From Seohaeicola saemankumensis (GTDB lineage: Bacteria; Pseudomonadota; Alphaproteobacteria; Rhodobacterales; Rhodobacteraceae): a stretch of DNA of 64,000 bases. The stretch lies in contig NZ_JBHTKR010000003.1 in assembly GCF_042678485.1 (NCBI RefSeq), positions 310,001-374,000 on the forward strand. Direction: 5' to 3'. Below the pieces are notes generated by a model. The model was not told the origin of the DNA, did no database searches, and saw only the letters and a program-made list of their open reading frames with translations. The position numbers were made by a program, and so were the translations under genes. Below are positions 35,963-45,137 of this stretch, in pieces (the first letter of the stretch is position 1; every line of letters starts with the position of its first letter).

Positions 35963-36086
35963 CAGCGCCGAGGTCCGCGACAATGATGACCAGATAGAAC
36001 AGTCCAGCAAGCCGCGCCCTGCGGGCAATCTCGGGCGTGACTTTGAGAATGACCATGTAGAGGCTTCCCGTTTGGGATAATGTCAT
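35960..36086 (-). pseudogene. DUF4386 family protein, N-terminal fragment
   Basis: From the ATG at 36086, which overlaps the exporter gene's stop as ATGA, the frame reads MTLSQTGSLYMVILKV and then RRARLAGLFYLVIIVADLGA. This is the first membrane helix of DUF4386 proteins. It ends exactly where repeat module copy 1 begins (35959/35960), so the module or its rearrangement removed the other ~180 residues. The gene was last in the EamA operon. Confidence 0.65.
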
Positions 36087-36982
36087 GCGACTTTCGTTCG
36101 CATCACTGCGGGACCCGCTGGCCCAAGTATGGAACGTGCACGGTTCGCGCGCTGTCCGAACCACACAGACCCAAGGACGATAGCAGCCCCGAGTCCCTGT
36201 AAGAGCGACAAGGACTGGCCTAGCCAGATCCAACCCAGGATGACTGCTGTAACCGGGCTCATCATGCCAAGCATCGAGACAGCACCCGGTTCAAGCCTGG
36301 CGACCCCTCTAAACCACAACACATAGGTGGCAGCAGCGCCTATGAGACCAAGCCAGGTAAGACCAACAAGGTTGGTGGCCGAGAGAGGAGGAAGCGGCGG
36401 TTCGAAGATCAGCGCAAGCGGCAGAAGAAGGACTCCTCCTGCAATGAGTTGCCAAGCCGTGAAGCTCAGCGCTGAAACTGGTGGCTGCCATTTCCGGCTG
36501 AGAACCGTGCCCGCAGCCATGGAGGCTGCACCACCCAAGCCGGCCGCTATGCCAGCGGGATCAAGCGCTGCCTCGGGCCCGATGAGAAGAAGCGCCACAC
36601 CCAGAACACCGGTTGCCGCTGCAACGACTGCACCCGCCCGGATCGGTGTGCCGAGCCAGCCGCGGGCCATCAAGATGACCATCATTGCCTGTAACGCCCC
36701 CAGCGTCGCCGCGACACCACCAGGTAACCGGTAGGCGGCCACGAAGAGCAGCACCCAGAACAGCGCGAAGTTGAATGCACCAAGTAGAAAGACGCGGCCA
36801 AGCCAGACGCGGGGCGGCAGGCAGCGCGTGACGGCGAGCAGCAACAGCCCGGCAGGAAGCGCACGCAGTGCCGCCATAGTAACGGGATAGCCGCCAGGCA
36901 GTGCCTCGGTCGTGACAAGATAAGTGCTACCCCATATGGCCGGGGCAAGCGCGGTGAGAAGAACATCGTTGCTGCGTGACAT
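36083..36982 (-). CDS. EamA/DMT-superfamily exporter
   Basis: A 299-residue membrane protein with ten predicted helices in two EamA repeats (APAIWGSTYLVTTEALP; GLGGAASMAAGTVLSRKW). Family members export metabolites such as amino acids or toxic amines. The ATG at 36982 is preferred; a longer frame to 37069 overlaps the kinase gene. It belongs to a minus-strand run with a P-loop kinase, a small DUF1127-like gene, a DsbA-like gene and wrbA. Confidence 0.9.
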   Translation of the reverse strand: MSRSNDVLLTALAPAIWGSTYLVTTEALPGGYPVTMAALRALPAGLLLLAVTRCLPPRVWLGRVFLLGAFNFALFWVLLFVAAYRLPGGVAATLGALQAMMVILMARGWLGTPIRAGAVVAAATGVLGVALLLIGPEAALDPAGIAAGLGGAASMAAGTVLSRKWQPPVSALSFTAWQLIAGGVLLLPLALIFEPPLPPLSATNLVGLTWLGLIGAAATYVLWFRGVARLEPGAVSMLGMMSPVTAVILGWIWLGQSLSLLQGLGAAIVLGSVWFGQRANRARSILGPAGPAVMRTKVA

Positions 36983-37065
36983 CGGTTGTCTCGTTTTGGG
37001 AGGATGGAAGAATGTGAGAACGCGAGCGTGATTTGCTGGCCCGCCATCGGTCGTGTCAGGCGGCG

Positions 37066-37563
37066 TCAATCGCCCTCGTCATGCCTGACGACAGTGAAGC
37101 GCTCATCCGGCGATGGCGCGACGAAGTGACTGGAGAACTGATGAAACTGGGCCTTTGTCACCGCGAATGGGTGGTCACCTCGACTGTTGCGTTCGCGTAG
37201 CCGTGCGAGACAGACTTCGTCCGGCGCGTCCAGCAGGTGAAGCTGGTGGGATGCCGTCGTGTTCTCGAGGATGCCACGCATCCAGCTGCGTTGTTCGACG
37301 GTGTTGGCCGGAAAATCGAGGACGACCGACACTCCCGCGTTCAACACTACGGCGATATGGGGCGCCAGAATATGTCTAAGCTTGGAGGAGCACCGGACAT
37401 AGTCAGGCAAGGAAACCAACTCGTCGGCGAAGAGCGCATTCAGCCAATCATCCTCGGCGATAAGGATGGTCTGGGGTGCGCCGGCAAGGCGTGCGGCCAG
37501 GGTGGATTTTCCTGCGGCGATCTTTCCGCAGAACATATGAAGGATTGGATGTCTTTCGGTCAT
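37066..37563 (-). CDS. P-loop ATPase/kinase of the AAA_33 type
   Basis: A 165-residue small kinase-like protein. Walker A is GKIAAGKST near residue 13, with a second acidic segment AEDDWLNALFADEL and a lid Arg pair in LARLRERNSRGDHPF. Family members phosphorylate small molecules such as antibiotics or nucleosides, and the zeta toxin is a distant relative; no antitoxin gene is seen here. GAGG lies six bases before the ATG. It sits between the small DUF1127-like gene and the exporter. Confidence 0.85.
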   Translation of the reverse strand: MTERHPILHMFCGKIAAGKSTLAARLAGAPQTILIAEDDWLNALFADELVSLPDYVRCSSKLRHILAPHIAVVLNAGVSVVLDFPANTVEQRSWMRGILENTTASHQLHLLDAPDEVCLARLRERNSRGDHPFAVTKAQFHQFSSHFVAPSPDERFTVVRHDEGD

Positions 37564-37585
37564 GATGAACCTCGGATACTTTCGC

Positions 37586-37735
37586 TCACCAGAGCGGGTG
37601 GAAGGGCAAGCGCATGCGGTCCGGCCAGGGATCGAGGCCGATGTCGCGCATCAGGTGAGGTGGCAAATCGCGAGGCACACCTCGAAGAGCTTGGCGACAA
37701 ACTGGGTCCTTGTGGCGGAAGATCGGGAAGGTCAT
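37586..37735 (-). CDS. Small DUF1127-like protein
   Basis: A 49-residue gene with a clear AAGGAG seven bases before its ATG. The segment DLPPHLMRDIGLDPWPDR matches the L-hydrophobic-RDIGL core of DUF1127 (YjiS-like) proteins, and the end is FHPLW. Such proteins are short and Arg-rich; some act in phosphate or RNA-linked regulation. It is 14 bp after the DsbA-like gene and 22 bp before the kinase gene, so it is part of the operon. Confidence 0.7.
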   Translation of the reverse strand: MTFPIFRHKDPVCRQALRGVPRDLPPHLMRDIGLDPWPDRMRLPFHPLW

Positions 37736-37749
37736 GCGAAGGCTCCTTT

Positions 37750-38388
37750 TCAGGCGACCAGGTGCAAGGCTGCGCGCAGTTGTGCTGCCAGATCCTCTCG
37801 CGGACCGTTGACGAGGCGGGTGCCGGTTTCGCGAACGATCAGGGTGGGAATGGACCGGACCTGCATTTTGCGGGCCTGTTGTCGATCAGTCTCGACGGTA
37901 CGAAGCGTTTGCGGGTCCTCGAAAAACTCGGCGAAGGCAACTGCCTCGAACCCTAGTTCGCGCGCGATATCCAATACTGTGGCAGGATCGGCAATGTTCC
38001 TCGCCTCGGTCAGGTGAGCGCGCTGCAGCCGGTCGAACATGTCCCAATGGGCCGTTTGACCTTCGAGTCGTTCAGCAGCCTTGCACCCCAGCGCGGCGGT
38101 CATGCCGTGCGGATAGTCGAAGGGCGCGGCCCGCATCGCGTTGATATCGACAAGCTCTGGCTTATCGCTGACACGTCGGCAGACCGCCCAGTGACCGAGG
38201 ATCGTTTCCCGGGCGTCCCTGGGACTACCCCAGCGCGCGGCCATTTCGGCGGGGCTGGCTTGCAGGACGAAAGTGCGGTGTCGAACGTCGAGATCGAACT
38301 CTGCCGCGAGGTTGCGCATCCGCGAGGAGATGTTGAAGCACCAGCAGCAGACGACATCGTGGAAGAAGTCGATGGTCAGCGAGGCCAT
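37750..38388 (-). CDS. DsbA-family oxidoreductase (FrnE-like)
   Basis: A 212-residue thioredoxin-fold protein with an inserted helical domain. The active site is near residue 15 (DVVCCWCFN, CxxC with an extra Cys), and the cis-Pro loop is VRSIPTLIV. No signal peptide is seen, so it acts in the cytoplasm, like FrnE and 2-hydroxychromene-2-carboxylate isomerase relatives. Its start overlaps the wrbA stop by one base. Confidence 0.88.
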   Translation of the reverse strand: MASLTIDFFHDVVCCWCFNISSRMRNLAAEFDLDVRHRTFVLQASPAEMAARWGSPRDARETILGHWAVCRRVSDKPELVDINAMRAAPFDYPHGMTAALGCKAAERLEGQTAHWDMFDRLQRAHLTEARNIADPATVLDIARELGFEAVAFAEFFEDPQTLRTVETDRQQARKMQVRSIPTLIVRETGTRLVNGPREDLAAQLRAALHLVA

Positions 38389-39011
38389 TACGCAGCCTCC
38401 CCAGCTTGGGCGGCCCCGGCCAGCCGCGCGGCGATGCGCGCCACATGCGCGCCTTGGAAGCGCGCTCCGGCCAGGTCGGTTTCGTTGGGCGCGCGCGACC
38501 CGTCGGCGCCGGCGATCGTTCCTGCGCCATAGGGCGCGCCGCCGACGATTCCCTCGGCTGTGGTTTGACCGGCAAAGCTGTAAGGCATGCCCACGATCAG
38601 CATACCGAAGTGCTGGAGCGGGATTTGCGTGGACAGCAATGTTGCCTCGTGGCCACCATGCTGCGAGCCGGTGGAGGCGAAGACAGCGGCGACCTTTCCC
38701 ACAAGGGCGTTACGCGCCCAGAGCCCACCGGCCTGATCGAGGAAGGATTTCATCTGTCCGGCCATCATGCCGAAAAGCGTGGGCGTGCCGAAGATGATGG
38801 CGTCATAGGCCTCCAGATCGGTCGGCGTCGCCACAGGCGTGTCGTCCGGGGCGAAGCCGGCTTTTTGCTTCACCTCGTCCGGAACTGTTTCGGGCACGCG
38901 GCGCAGATCCACATGGGTGCCGAGCACGGAGCGCGCACCTTCGGCCTCGGCCTGCGCAAGCGCGCGGACATGGCCGTAGCTGGAATAGTAGAGAACAAGA
39001 ACGCGGGTCAT
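38388..39011 (-). CDS. wrbA: NAD(P)H:quinone oxidoreductase, WrbA type
   Basis: A 207-residue flavodoxin-like enzyme that reduces quinones by two electrons. FMN-binding segments are VLYYSSYGHV (phosphate loop), GTPTLFGMMAGQMKSFLDQ and ASTGSQHGGHEATL. The length is normal for WrbA. It is first in the operon and lies downstream of a co-directional LysR gene, which may control it in response to electrophiles or quinones. Confidence 0.93.
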   Translation of the reverse strand: MTRVLVLYYSSYGHVRALAQAEAEGARSVLGTHVDLRRVPETVPDEVKQKAGFAPDDTPVATPTDLEAYDAIIFGTPTLFGMMAGQMKSFLDQAGGLWARNALVGKVAAVFASTGSQHGGHEATLLSTQIPLQHFGMLIVGMPYSFAGQTTAEGIVGGAPYGAGTIAGADGSRAPNETDLAGARFQGAHVARIAARLAGAAQAGEAA

Positions 39012-39118
39012 GAGATCCTCTCGGGGTATGCAATTTCAATGTCCGAGAGAATGGGGGATGTTCAGCGAGCGAAAAACCGGCCGGCGCTCACTTCATTCTT
39101 TACACTGGCTGAAGAATG

Positions 39119-40006
39119 TCAGGCCTGCAGCGCCGCGCGCAGGTGATCAAGAAACGCCGTGACTTTCGCGTCCATACTCAGCCGCGAGGCCGTCACGGCG
39201 AATATCTCCGGGGCCGGAAGTTCCCAGTCTGGCAGGATCCGAACAAGATTGCCCCGTGCTTCGGGCTCTTTCGACACGAAGTCCGGCAAGGTGCCGATGC
39301 CGTAACCCGCAATCAAAAGATCGCGCAGCACAAGGCTGTTGCCGACGCGCACTGGTGGGTCAAGGTCGATGGTGGTTGTGCCCGAGGGACTGTGCAGGGT
39401 CCATGATGTCAGATGATCCGCGAGCAGGAAGCCAATGACCCGGTGCTGCGTGATGTCCTCTGGGACCTGCGGAACGCCAGCCTTTTCGAGATAGGCGGGA
39501 GCGGCGAAGATACGTTGCCGCATTTCTCCAATCTTGCGTGCCACCAGCGCGGAGTCGGGCAAAGTGGGCCGGATGCGGATTGAGACATCGAACCCGCCTT
39601 CGACCATGTCCAGCACCCGGTCGTCCATGGACAGTGACAGACGCAGATCGGGATAACTGTCGAGAAATCCTGGCAACATCGGTGCTATGACCGTCTGCCC
39701 GAAGGAGCTGGACGCGTTGACCTTCAGATGCCCGCGAACCACGCCCGCGCCATCCCGGATGCGTTCTTCGACCTGGGCCACAGCGCCGAGAATGGCATTA
39801 GCCTCGTCATAGTAGAGCTGCCCGGCGTCGGTCAAGGACATGGATCGGGTGGTGCGTGTCAGTAGAGTGGCCCCAAGACTATCCTCAAGCAGCTTTATCT
39901 CGCGGCTCAGCAGTGCGGGCGAGATACCAAGATCCTCGGCTGCACGAGCGAAGCTGCCGCGCTCGACGATGCGGCGGAAGGCTTGCATGACAGAAAGCTT
40001 GTCCAT
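39119..40006 (-). CDS. LysR family transcriptional regulator
   Basis: A 295-residue regulator beginning MDKLSVMQAFRRIVERGSFA, with the HTH at AAEDLGISPALLSREIKLLE and a substrate-binding-like domain after residue 90. I preferred the ATG at 40006, which gives the standard length, over a longer frame from 40135. It is 107 bp upstream of wrbA on the same strand. A quinone or electrophile sensor role is plausible but inferred. Confidence 0.92.
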   Translation of the reverse strand: MDKLSVMQAFRRIVERGSFARAAEDLGISPALLSREIKLLEDSLGATLLTRTTRSMSLTDAGQLYYDEANAILGAVAQVEERIRDGAGVVRGHLKVNASSSFGQTVIAPMLPGFLDSYPDLRLSLSMDDRVLDMVEGGFDVSIRIRPTLPDSALVARKIGEMRQRIFAAPAYLEKAGVPQVPEDITQHRVIGFLLADHLTSWTLHSPSGTTTIDLDPPVRVGNSLVLRDLLIAGYGIGTLPDFVSKEPEARGNLVRILPDWELPAPEIFAVTASRLSMDAKVTAFLDHLRAALQA

Positions 40007-40454
40007 TCTCGTCTTCCATCGGTCGGGCGCGCTCGGCTTCTTTATTTGGCTCCCATATAGGGCAATACCATATTTCCATTGCGGTGCGAATGGACTGGTG
40101 ATCGGTCTTGCCTTTGATCTCCACGCATCCTGCAACGGCTAACAGCTTGAGCAAGGTCTCTTGATCGCAACTGCGGCAGCCAAAGATCATCCGTCACTGT
40201 CGCTCACACCTTCGCCAGCCCCATTTTCAATGATCGCGGAGGTCCGGGCTTCGTGCAACACGCGGCGAATAACCGCTCTGTGCACTTGGTGAAGGCGTCC
40301 GCTTCCGGCCCATAGCGGACCTTCGTGGCAGATGCAGCGAAAGGCAGGAAAGAGCCCATATCATCTTGTCAAAGGTGATGCGATAAATCGTTTGCATTGA
40401 CCAGCCGGTTCTGTTCACCCTCGTGGATACGAGACAACCTCAAGGTTCCAAACG
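40007..40454. other. Intergenic region between divergent LysR and DUF4188 genes
   Basis: About 450 bp with no supported gene. Near 40050-40085 there is a repeated CCATAT/CCATTGC pattern that could be a LysR-type binding region for autoregulation. No tRNA or transposon end was seen. Confidence 0.4.
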
Positions 40455-40928
40455 ATGGCAAAAGTGAGCAGCGAAAGATTGGCGGCCCATATCGAGGGTG
40501 ATTTTGTGGTCTTTCTTATCGGCTTCCGGATCAACAAACCCTGGAAACTTCACAAATGGTTGCCAGTATTCTTTGCCATGCCAAAGATGTTGAAAGAGCT
40601 TGATGCCCTACCTTCCGACGAGACTGGCTTCTTGGGGCATACCGGACTGAGCATGGGGGTTATTGCCCAATATTGGCGCAGCTTTGACCATCTTGAAAGC
40701 TATGCCCGCTCTAAAGAGAATGCGCATTTTCCAGCTTGGGCAGCCTTCAACAAACGCATGAAAAGTAGCCGGGACGACGTTGGGATTTGGCACGAGACCT
40801 TTCAAGTAAAGGCCGGCCAATACGAAGCTGTATATTCCGGGATGCCGCCCTTCGGTTTGGGAAAAGCATCAGAGCTTGTTCCTGCTACTGGAAACCGGAG
40901 TGAAGCGCGGATGCGCTTGAATGGGTAA
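40455..40928 (+). CDS. DUF4188 domain protein
   Basis: A 157-residue protein. Segments VFLIGFRINKPWKLHKWLPV, MLKELDAL and QYWRSFDHLESYAR are diagnostic of DUF4188, a dimeric alpha/beta-barrel group related to haem monooxygenases or phenylacetaldoxime dehydratases. It stands alone on the plus strand. The function is not established; oxidative chemistry on a small molecule is the usual guess. Confidence 0.82.
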   Translation: MAKVSSERLAAHIEGDFVVFLIGFRINKPWKLHKWLPVFFAMPKMLKELDALPSDETGFLGHTGLSMGVIAQYWRSFDHLESYARSKENAHFPAWAAFNKRMKSSRDDVGIWHETFQVKAGQYEAVYSGMPPFGLGKASELVPATGNRSEARMRLNG

Positions 40929-41096
40929 TTCGGTCTCGCAGCTCAAACGGAAGCTTTGTCCGCACAACAGACCTTGGCCCACATGGCAGCTAACGTCCGC
41001 TTTCCGTCCTAACCGGGCTTTCGCAAGAACATCCATCGCTGCGGCACGCCCCCCTTGGAGCGGCATTTTGGGGACATGATCAAGGTTGGAAGCAAA

Positions 41097-41882
41097 TCAT
41101 TCAGTCTTCGGCGCCGCCGCCGATCCGGCGAGCAAACCGCCGTCGATATTGAGTTCTGCCCCGGTCATGTAGGCAGCTTCATCCGAGGCCAGCATGACGG
41201 CGAGTGCGGCAACCTCGTCGGGATCGCCGAACCGGCGCAGCGGTGTGTCCGCGACGAAGGCTGCCATGCGCGCGTCGCGGTCCGTGCCAGTGCCCAGCAT
41301 CGGCTCCCACATCGGAGTCAGGACGGCGGCGGGGTGGATCGAGTTGCAGCGGATGTTCAAGCCTTGTTCGGCGCAGTAAAGCGCGACCGACTTCGTGTGG
41401 TTGCGCACGGCGGCCTTGGATGACGCATAGGCGGCGGCCGCCGGGATACCCACAAGACCCGAGCGGGACGAGATATTGATGATCGACCCGGCACCCCGGG
41501 GGCGCATCGCGCGGATCGCGTAGCGGCATCCCAGGAAGGTCCCGTCGAGATTGACCGCATGCACCGCACGCCAGTCTGCCAAGCTGGCATTTTCGGGATC
41601 ATGTGGGCGCAGGGCCTGCTCGAAGCCGGTTATGCCCGCGTTGTTCACAACCACGTCGCATGCTGGCCAGGCTTCGGCCAGCGTCTCCCAGTCCTGCTCG
41701 GATGCCACGTCGAGGCGCATCGCATCCGCGCCGGTCTCACTGGCGACCGCGATGGCGCTGTCTTCGTCCTTGTCGGTCACCACGACGGTTGCGCCCTCGC
41801 GGGCGAAGGCCCGCGCGATCGCGGCACCGATGCCGCGCCCCGCACCGGTCACGATGCAGGTCTTGTTCTTCAGTCGGGGCAT
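41097..41882 (-). CDS. Short-chain dehydrogenase/reductase (SDR)
   Basis: A 261-residue classical SDR. The cofactor motif is TGAGRGIG (residues 12-19), NNAG follows, and the catalytic Ser-Tyr-Lys is in INISSRSGLVGIPAAAAYASSK. Asp in VVVTDKDED suggests preference for NAD(H). Substrate unknown. No close operon partner on the same strand within 120 bp. Confidence 0.93.
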   Translation of the reverse strand: MPRLKNKTCIVTGAGRGIGAAIARAFAREGATVVVTDKDEDSAIAVASETGADAMRLDVASEQDWETLAEAWPACDVVVNNAGITGFEQALRPHDPENASLADWRAVHAVNLDGTFLGCRYAIRAMRPRGAGSIINISSRSGLVGIPAAAAYASSKAAVRNHTKSVALYCAEQGLNIRCNSIHPAAVLTPMWEPMLGTGTDRDARMAAFVADTPLRRFGDPDEVAALAVMLASDEAAYMTGAELNIDGGLLAGSAAAPKTE

Positions 41883-42011
41883 GGTGTTCCTTTCGGTTCA
41901 AGGCGTAGTCAGTCTGCTGCCCCATCAAGTGGCAATGTCCGCAGGCAGGCGAATTCAAGGGTAAACAATGCGAGGACGGTGTCCAGACTACGTCGCCCCG
42001 TGCGGCGGTGC

Positions 42012-42368
42012 TCAGTCAGACAGACACAGCTTGTTGCCATCGAGGTCGCGCACATAGGCCGAAAACCTTGGCCGACGCTGATTGGGCGCCCCTTCGCAGG
42101 TGCCGCCAAGCTCAAGCGCCAGGCGGTGCATCCTTTCAACATCTTCCCTTCCGCCTAAGCAGAAGCCGACCATCGTGCCATTTCCATATGTAGCCGGCTT
42201 TTCGTCGAAAGGCTTTGCAACGGCAAAGGCAAAGTCCTCTCCTATCCAATAGGTCATGCGCTCGGACGGCGACATGGTCTGGAGCCCCATGCCCTCGAAA
42301 AGGGCGTCGTAGAAGGTCCTGGATGCGCGCATGTCGTTGGTTCCTACAACGACGTAGTTCATTTTCAT
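42012..42368 (-). CDS. VOC family protein (glyoxalase-like)
   Basis: A 118-residue single-module VOC protein: MKMNYVVVGTNDMRASRTFYDALFEGMGL and a C-terminal RDLDGNKLCL. It should form a dimer to build two metal or ligand sites. It lies 53 bp downstream of the alcohol dehydrogenase gene on the same strand and could be co-transcribed. Confidence 0.88.
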   Translation of the reverse strand: MKMNYVVVGTNDMRASRTFYDALFEGMGLQTMSPSERMTYWIGEDFAFAVAKPFDEKPATYGNGTMVGFCLGGREDVERMHRLALELGGTCEGAPNQRRPRFSAYVRDLDGNKLCLSD

Positions 42369-42421
42369 AGTAGTCTCTCCGATTGAATTCGTGGTTTCGA
42401 TCTAGCTGTTATGCGAGCCTC

Positions 42422-43402
42422 TCACACCACGACGACATTGCCGCGCTTGTGTCCGGCCTCGACATAGGCGTGCGCCTCGACGAGGTCGGACAGCGGGTAG
42501 ATCCGGTCCATGACCGTGGCGAGACGATCCTGGTCGATCTGAGTCAGGATCTCGGACAGCATGGCCCGCAGTTGCTGCGGCTTTTCCAGACCCACGGGCG
42601 CGAACAAGGCGCGTTTCCGGCCCACAAGGCCTGAGAGCAGGATCGCGGGCAGCCGCCTCAGTGTCAGCACCGGGCAGAGGTAGCACCCCGCATCGGCAAG
42701 CGCAGGCTTGGCAGCCGAGAAAGACGCTACGCCCAGCGTGTCAAAGATCACATCGTAGCCGACACCGGGCTGCAAGGCTTCCTCGGTGGCGTAGTTGATG
42801 ACGCGGGTAGCCCCGAGCGAGGCCACGAAACCGGCATTGCGCGCACTGCAGGTGGCCGTCACATCTGCGCCCATTGCCGCGGCAATCTGCACCGCGGCGC
42901 TGCCGAGGCTGCCGGCCCCGCCCAAGATCAGGACGCGGTGACCTTTTTGCACCTGGCCGAGGTTGTGCAGGTAATGCCAGGAGGTCAGCACGCCATCACA
43001 CAGAACCGCCGCATCCTGATGCGAGAGCGTTTCCGGTTTGAGCATCAGAACCCCTTCTTCATCCAGGCAGATGTGGCTCGCATTTGCGCCAAAGCGCATA
43101 CCGGCCTCGCCGAAGACCATATCGCCCGTCGCAAAGCGGCTGACCTTGTCGCCAATCGCGATCACTTCGCCCGACAGGCCAGTGCCGGAAAGCCCGTTGC
43201 GCGGACGCCGCAGGCCAAGGAACGGGCGCGCAAACAGTGGCTCGCCCTTGCGCATCATGCCGTCGGCCCGCGTCACGGCAGAGGCATGGATGCGGATCAG
43301 CACCTCTGTAGCGCGAGGCTGCGGCATGGGCAGCGTGACGGGTGTAAGAATTTCGGGGCGGCCATAGCGCGGGATCTGCCAAGCGGTGCGTGTCGAAATC
43401 AT
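42422..43402 (-). CDS. Zinc-independent MDR alcohol dehydrogenase / quinone oxidoreductase-like
   Basis: A 326-residue medium-chain dehydrogenase. The Rossmann motif is ILGGAGSLGSAAVQIA and the N-terminal catalytic domain has ASAVTRADGMMRKG. The classical structural zinc cysteines are not seen, as in quinone oxidoreductases. It is divergent from a LysR gene across 107 bp, which is the likely regulator. Confidence 0.9.
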   Translation of the reverse strand: MISTRTAWQIPRYGRPEILTPVTLPMPQPRATEVLIRIHASAVTRADGMMRKGEPLFARPFLGLRRPRNGLSGTGLSGEVIAIGDKVSRFATGDMVFGEAGMRFGANASHICLDEEGVLMLKPETLSHQDAAVLCDGVLTSWHYLHNLGQVQKGHRVLILGGAGSLGSAAVQIAAAMGADVTATCSARNAGFVASLGATRVINYATEEALQPGVGYDVIFDTLGVASFSAAKPALADAGCYLCPVLTLRRLPAILLSGLVGRKRALFAPVGLEKPQQLRAMLSEILTQIDQDRLATVMDRIYPLSDLVEAHAYVEAGHKRGNVVVV

Positions 43403-43509
43403 TGGGAACCTCCGTGGTGTCTGGGTGTGCTGAAGGGAATAGAGGTTTCTTTTCGCTCCGAAGAGTGACTAATATAGACCATATTGGTTCAAAAACGATC
43501 CGGGCAGTC

Positions 43510-44391
43510 ATGGATTGGAAATCTCTACCGGCTTTTCTGGCTGTTGCGCGGAACGGCTCGCTTCGGGCGGCTGCCGAGCAAACGGGCGGCACCCACGCTA
43601 CCCTGCGTCGCCAGATCGAGGCGCTTGAGGCGCAGCTTGGCGCCCAGCTTTTCCGGCGGGGCGCAGACGGCTTGTCCCTGACAGCCGCCGGGCAACGCCT
43701 GCTGCCGCAAGCGCTTGACGCCGAGGCGGCAATGCTCAAGGGGTTCAACGCGGTAAAGGGGCTCGACCGCGAGGCATCCGGCCGCATCCGCCTGTCGGCG
43801 GACCCGATGACGGCGCATTACCTTCTGGCCCCGGTCTTGGCCGATTTCGCGGCGCTTTACCCCGAGATCGAGATCGAATTGCGGCTTGCCTATAAACTTG
43901 ACTCGATCGCCCGAAACGAAACGGATGTCTCGATCCGCCACGCCGCCGCGATCGAGGACGATGCGGTCGGGCGGAAACTCTTTCCCTTGTCCATCGGCGT
44001 GGTGGCCTCGCGCGATTACATCGACCGCGCCCTGCCTGGGGCGGGCCGGAAGGGGCAAGGGTTGAGCTGGATCGGATATGGCGACGTGCCCGAGCTTGCG
44101 TCCATGATCGGGGCCTCGGCCTTCCCCGAAGCCAGGATCCGCCACTCGGTGCCCGACCCGGAAATGCAACTGCATCTTGTCCGCGCAGGAGCGGGTATGA
44201 CTTTCCTTGCAACATGGGTCACTTCGGTCTTCCCCGAACTGCAACGCGTTCCCGGCACCGAGCTTGACCAGCGGCGCGCAACCTGGGTTCTTCTGCATGG
44301 CGAGCTGCGCCGAGTTCGAAGGGTCCGGCTTTTCGTCGACTACCTGTGCGACGCGCTCTTGGAACGCCGCGCGGCGTTCTTGGGACCTTAA
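43510..44391 (+). CDS. LysR family transcriptional regulator
   Basis: A 293-residue regulator beginning MDWKSLPAFLAVARNGSLRAA, with HTH recognition segment GGTHATLRRQIEALEAQLG. The C-terminal effector domain follows. I used the ATG at 43510, which gives the standard start; a frame back to 43390 covers the intergenic region. It is divergent from the dehydrogenase gene and probably regulates it. Confidence 0.92.
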   Translation: MDWKSLPAFLAVARNGSLRAAAEQTGGTHATLRRQIEALEAQLGAQLFRRGADGLSLTAAGQRLLPQALDAEAAMLKGFNAVKGLDREASGRIRLSADPMTAHYLLAPVLADFAALYPEIEIELRLAYKLDSIARNETDVSIRHAAAIEDDAVGRKLFPLSIGVVASRDYIDRALPGAGRKGQGLSWIGYGDVPELASMIGASAFPEARIRHSVPDPEMQLHLVRAGAGMTFLATWVTSVFPELQRVPGTELDQRRATWVLLHGELRRVRRVRLFVDYLCDALLERRAAFLGP

Positions 44392-44566
44392 TTCGACGAC
44401 ATTCCCGGTTTGGGATAGGCTGCATCGTCAGGCCGCACCTGAGACCTTCGGCCCAAAGACCGGAGACCCACAATGCACTGACTATCAGACCGGACCACTC
44501 GATGGAGGCTGTCCAGTGCGGCCTCCGGCTCTTTGAGCAGGCCGACGCACTGATGCGGCTCGTTTT

Positions 44567-45076
44567 TCAAATCGTTTGCGCCTGAGACTGCGCCGCCCAG
44601 GTGAGCGAGATCAGCAGCAGCGCTGCTGAAAGTCCGCAGGCAACGGTGCGGACTGTGTTCCAGAAGCTCCAGCGGGGCAGATAGGTGCGGGTCCAGTAGT
44701 CCCGCGTCACATCTGCATAGGTCTCCATCTCCGCCAGGGTTTCGTTCATCGGCACGTTGAAAAACACCGTTACCCCGAAGCATCCAGAGAAATATGCAAG
44801 GCCGGCTAGCATCATTAGAAGCCCCGAACCGTGTTCGACGACGATTGCGCCATAGGCCGCGATCAGCAGCGATGCCGGTGCCAGCCCGAGGAAGAGCATC
44901 ATGAAAACCCAGCGGAAGACCTCTCGGTTGATGGTCTGCATGGTTTCTACACCACCGTGGCCGCTGGTCACGGACAGGGCGCGCATGATGAAATCCGAGA
45001 AGGCGAGAAAGACGCCGCCAACCATTGCATAAGCAAGGACGACGAAGTGAGCGAGGTAGAAAACAAGAGGGGACAT
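44567..45076 (-). CDS. DUF1772 membrane protein (anthrone-oxygenase-like)
   Basis: A 169-residue protein with four membrane helices. The typical DUF1772 segment is FGVTVFFNVPMNETLAEM, with YWTRTYLPRWSFWNTVRT at the end. AGGAG precedes the ATG at 45076. DUF1772 includes anthrone oxygenases, but bacterial members are mostly uncharacterised. It is last in a run AraC-NmrA-DUF4345-DUF1772. Confidence 0.85.
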   Translation of the reverse strand: MSPLVFYLAHFVVLAYAMVGGVFLAFSDFIMRALSVTSGHGGVETMQTINREVFRWVFMMLFLGLAPASLLIAAYGAIVVEHGSGLLMMLAGLAYFSGCFGVTVFFNVPMNETLAEMETYADVTRDYWTRTYLPRWSFWNTVRTVACGLSAALLLISLTWAAQSQAQTI

Positions 45077-45137
45077 GGGGCGGGACTCCTTGAATGGGGG
45101 GCGGCACGACCTTGCTGGCCATGCCGCTGCGTCAGGT

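Noticed and set aside
37066..37563. Zeta-type toxin of a toxin-antitoxin pair
   Set aside because: The P-loop is generic to small kinases, no epsilon-like antitoxin gene is adjacent, and the operon is metabolic.
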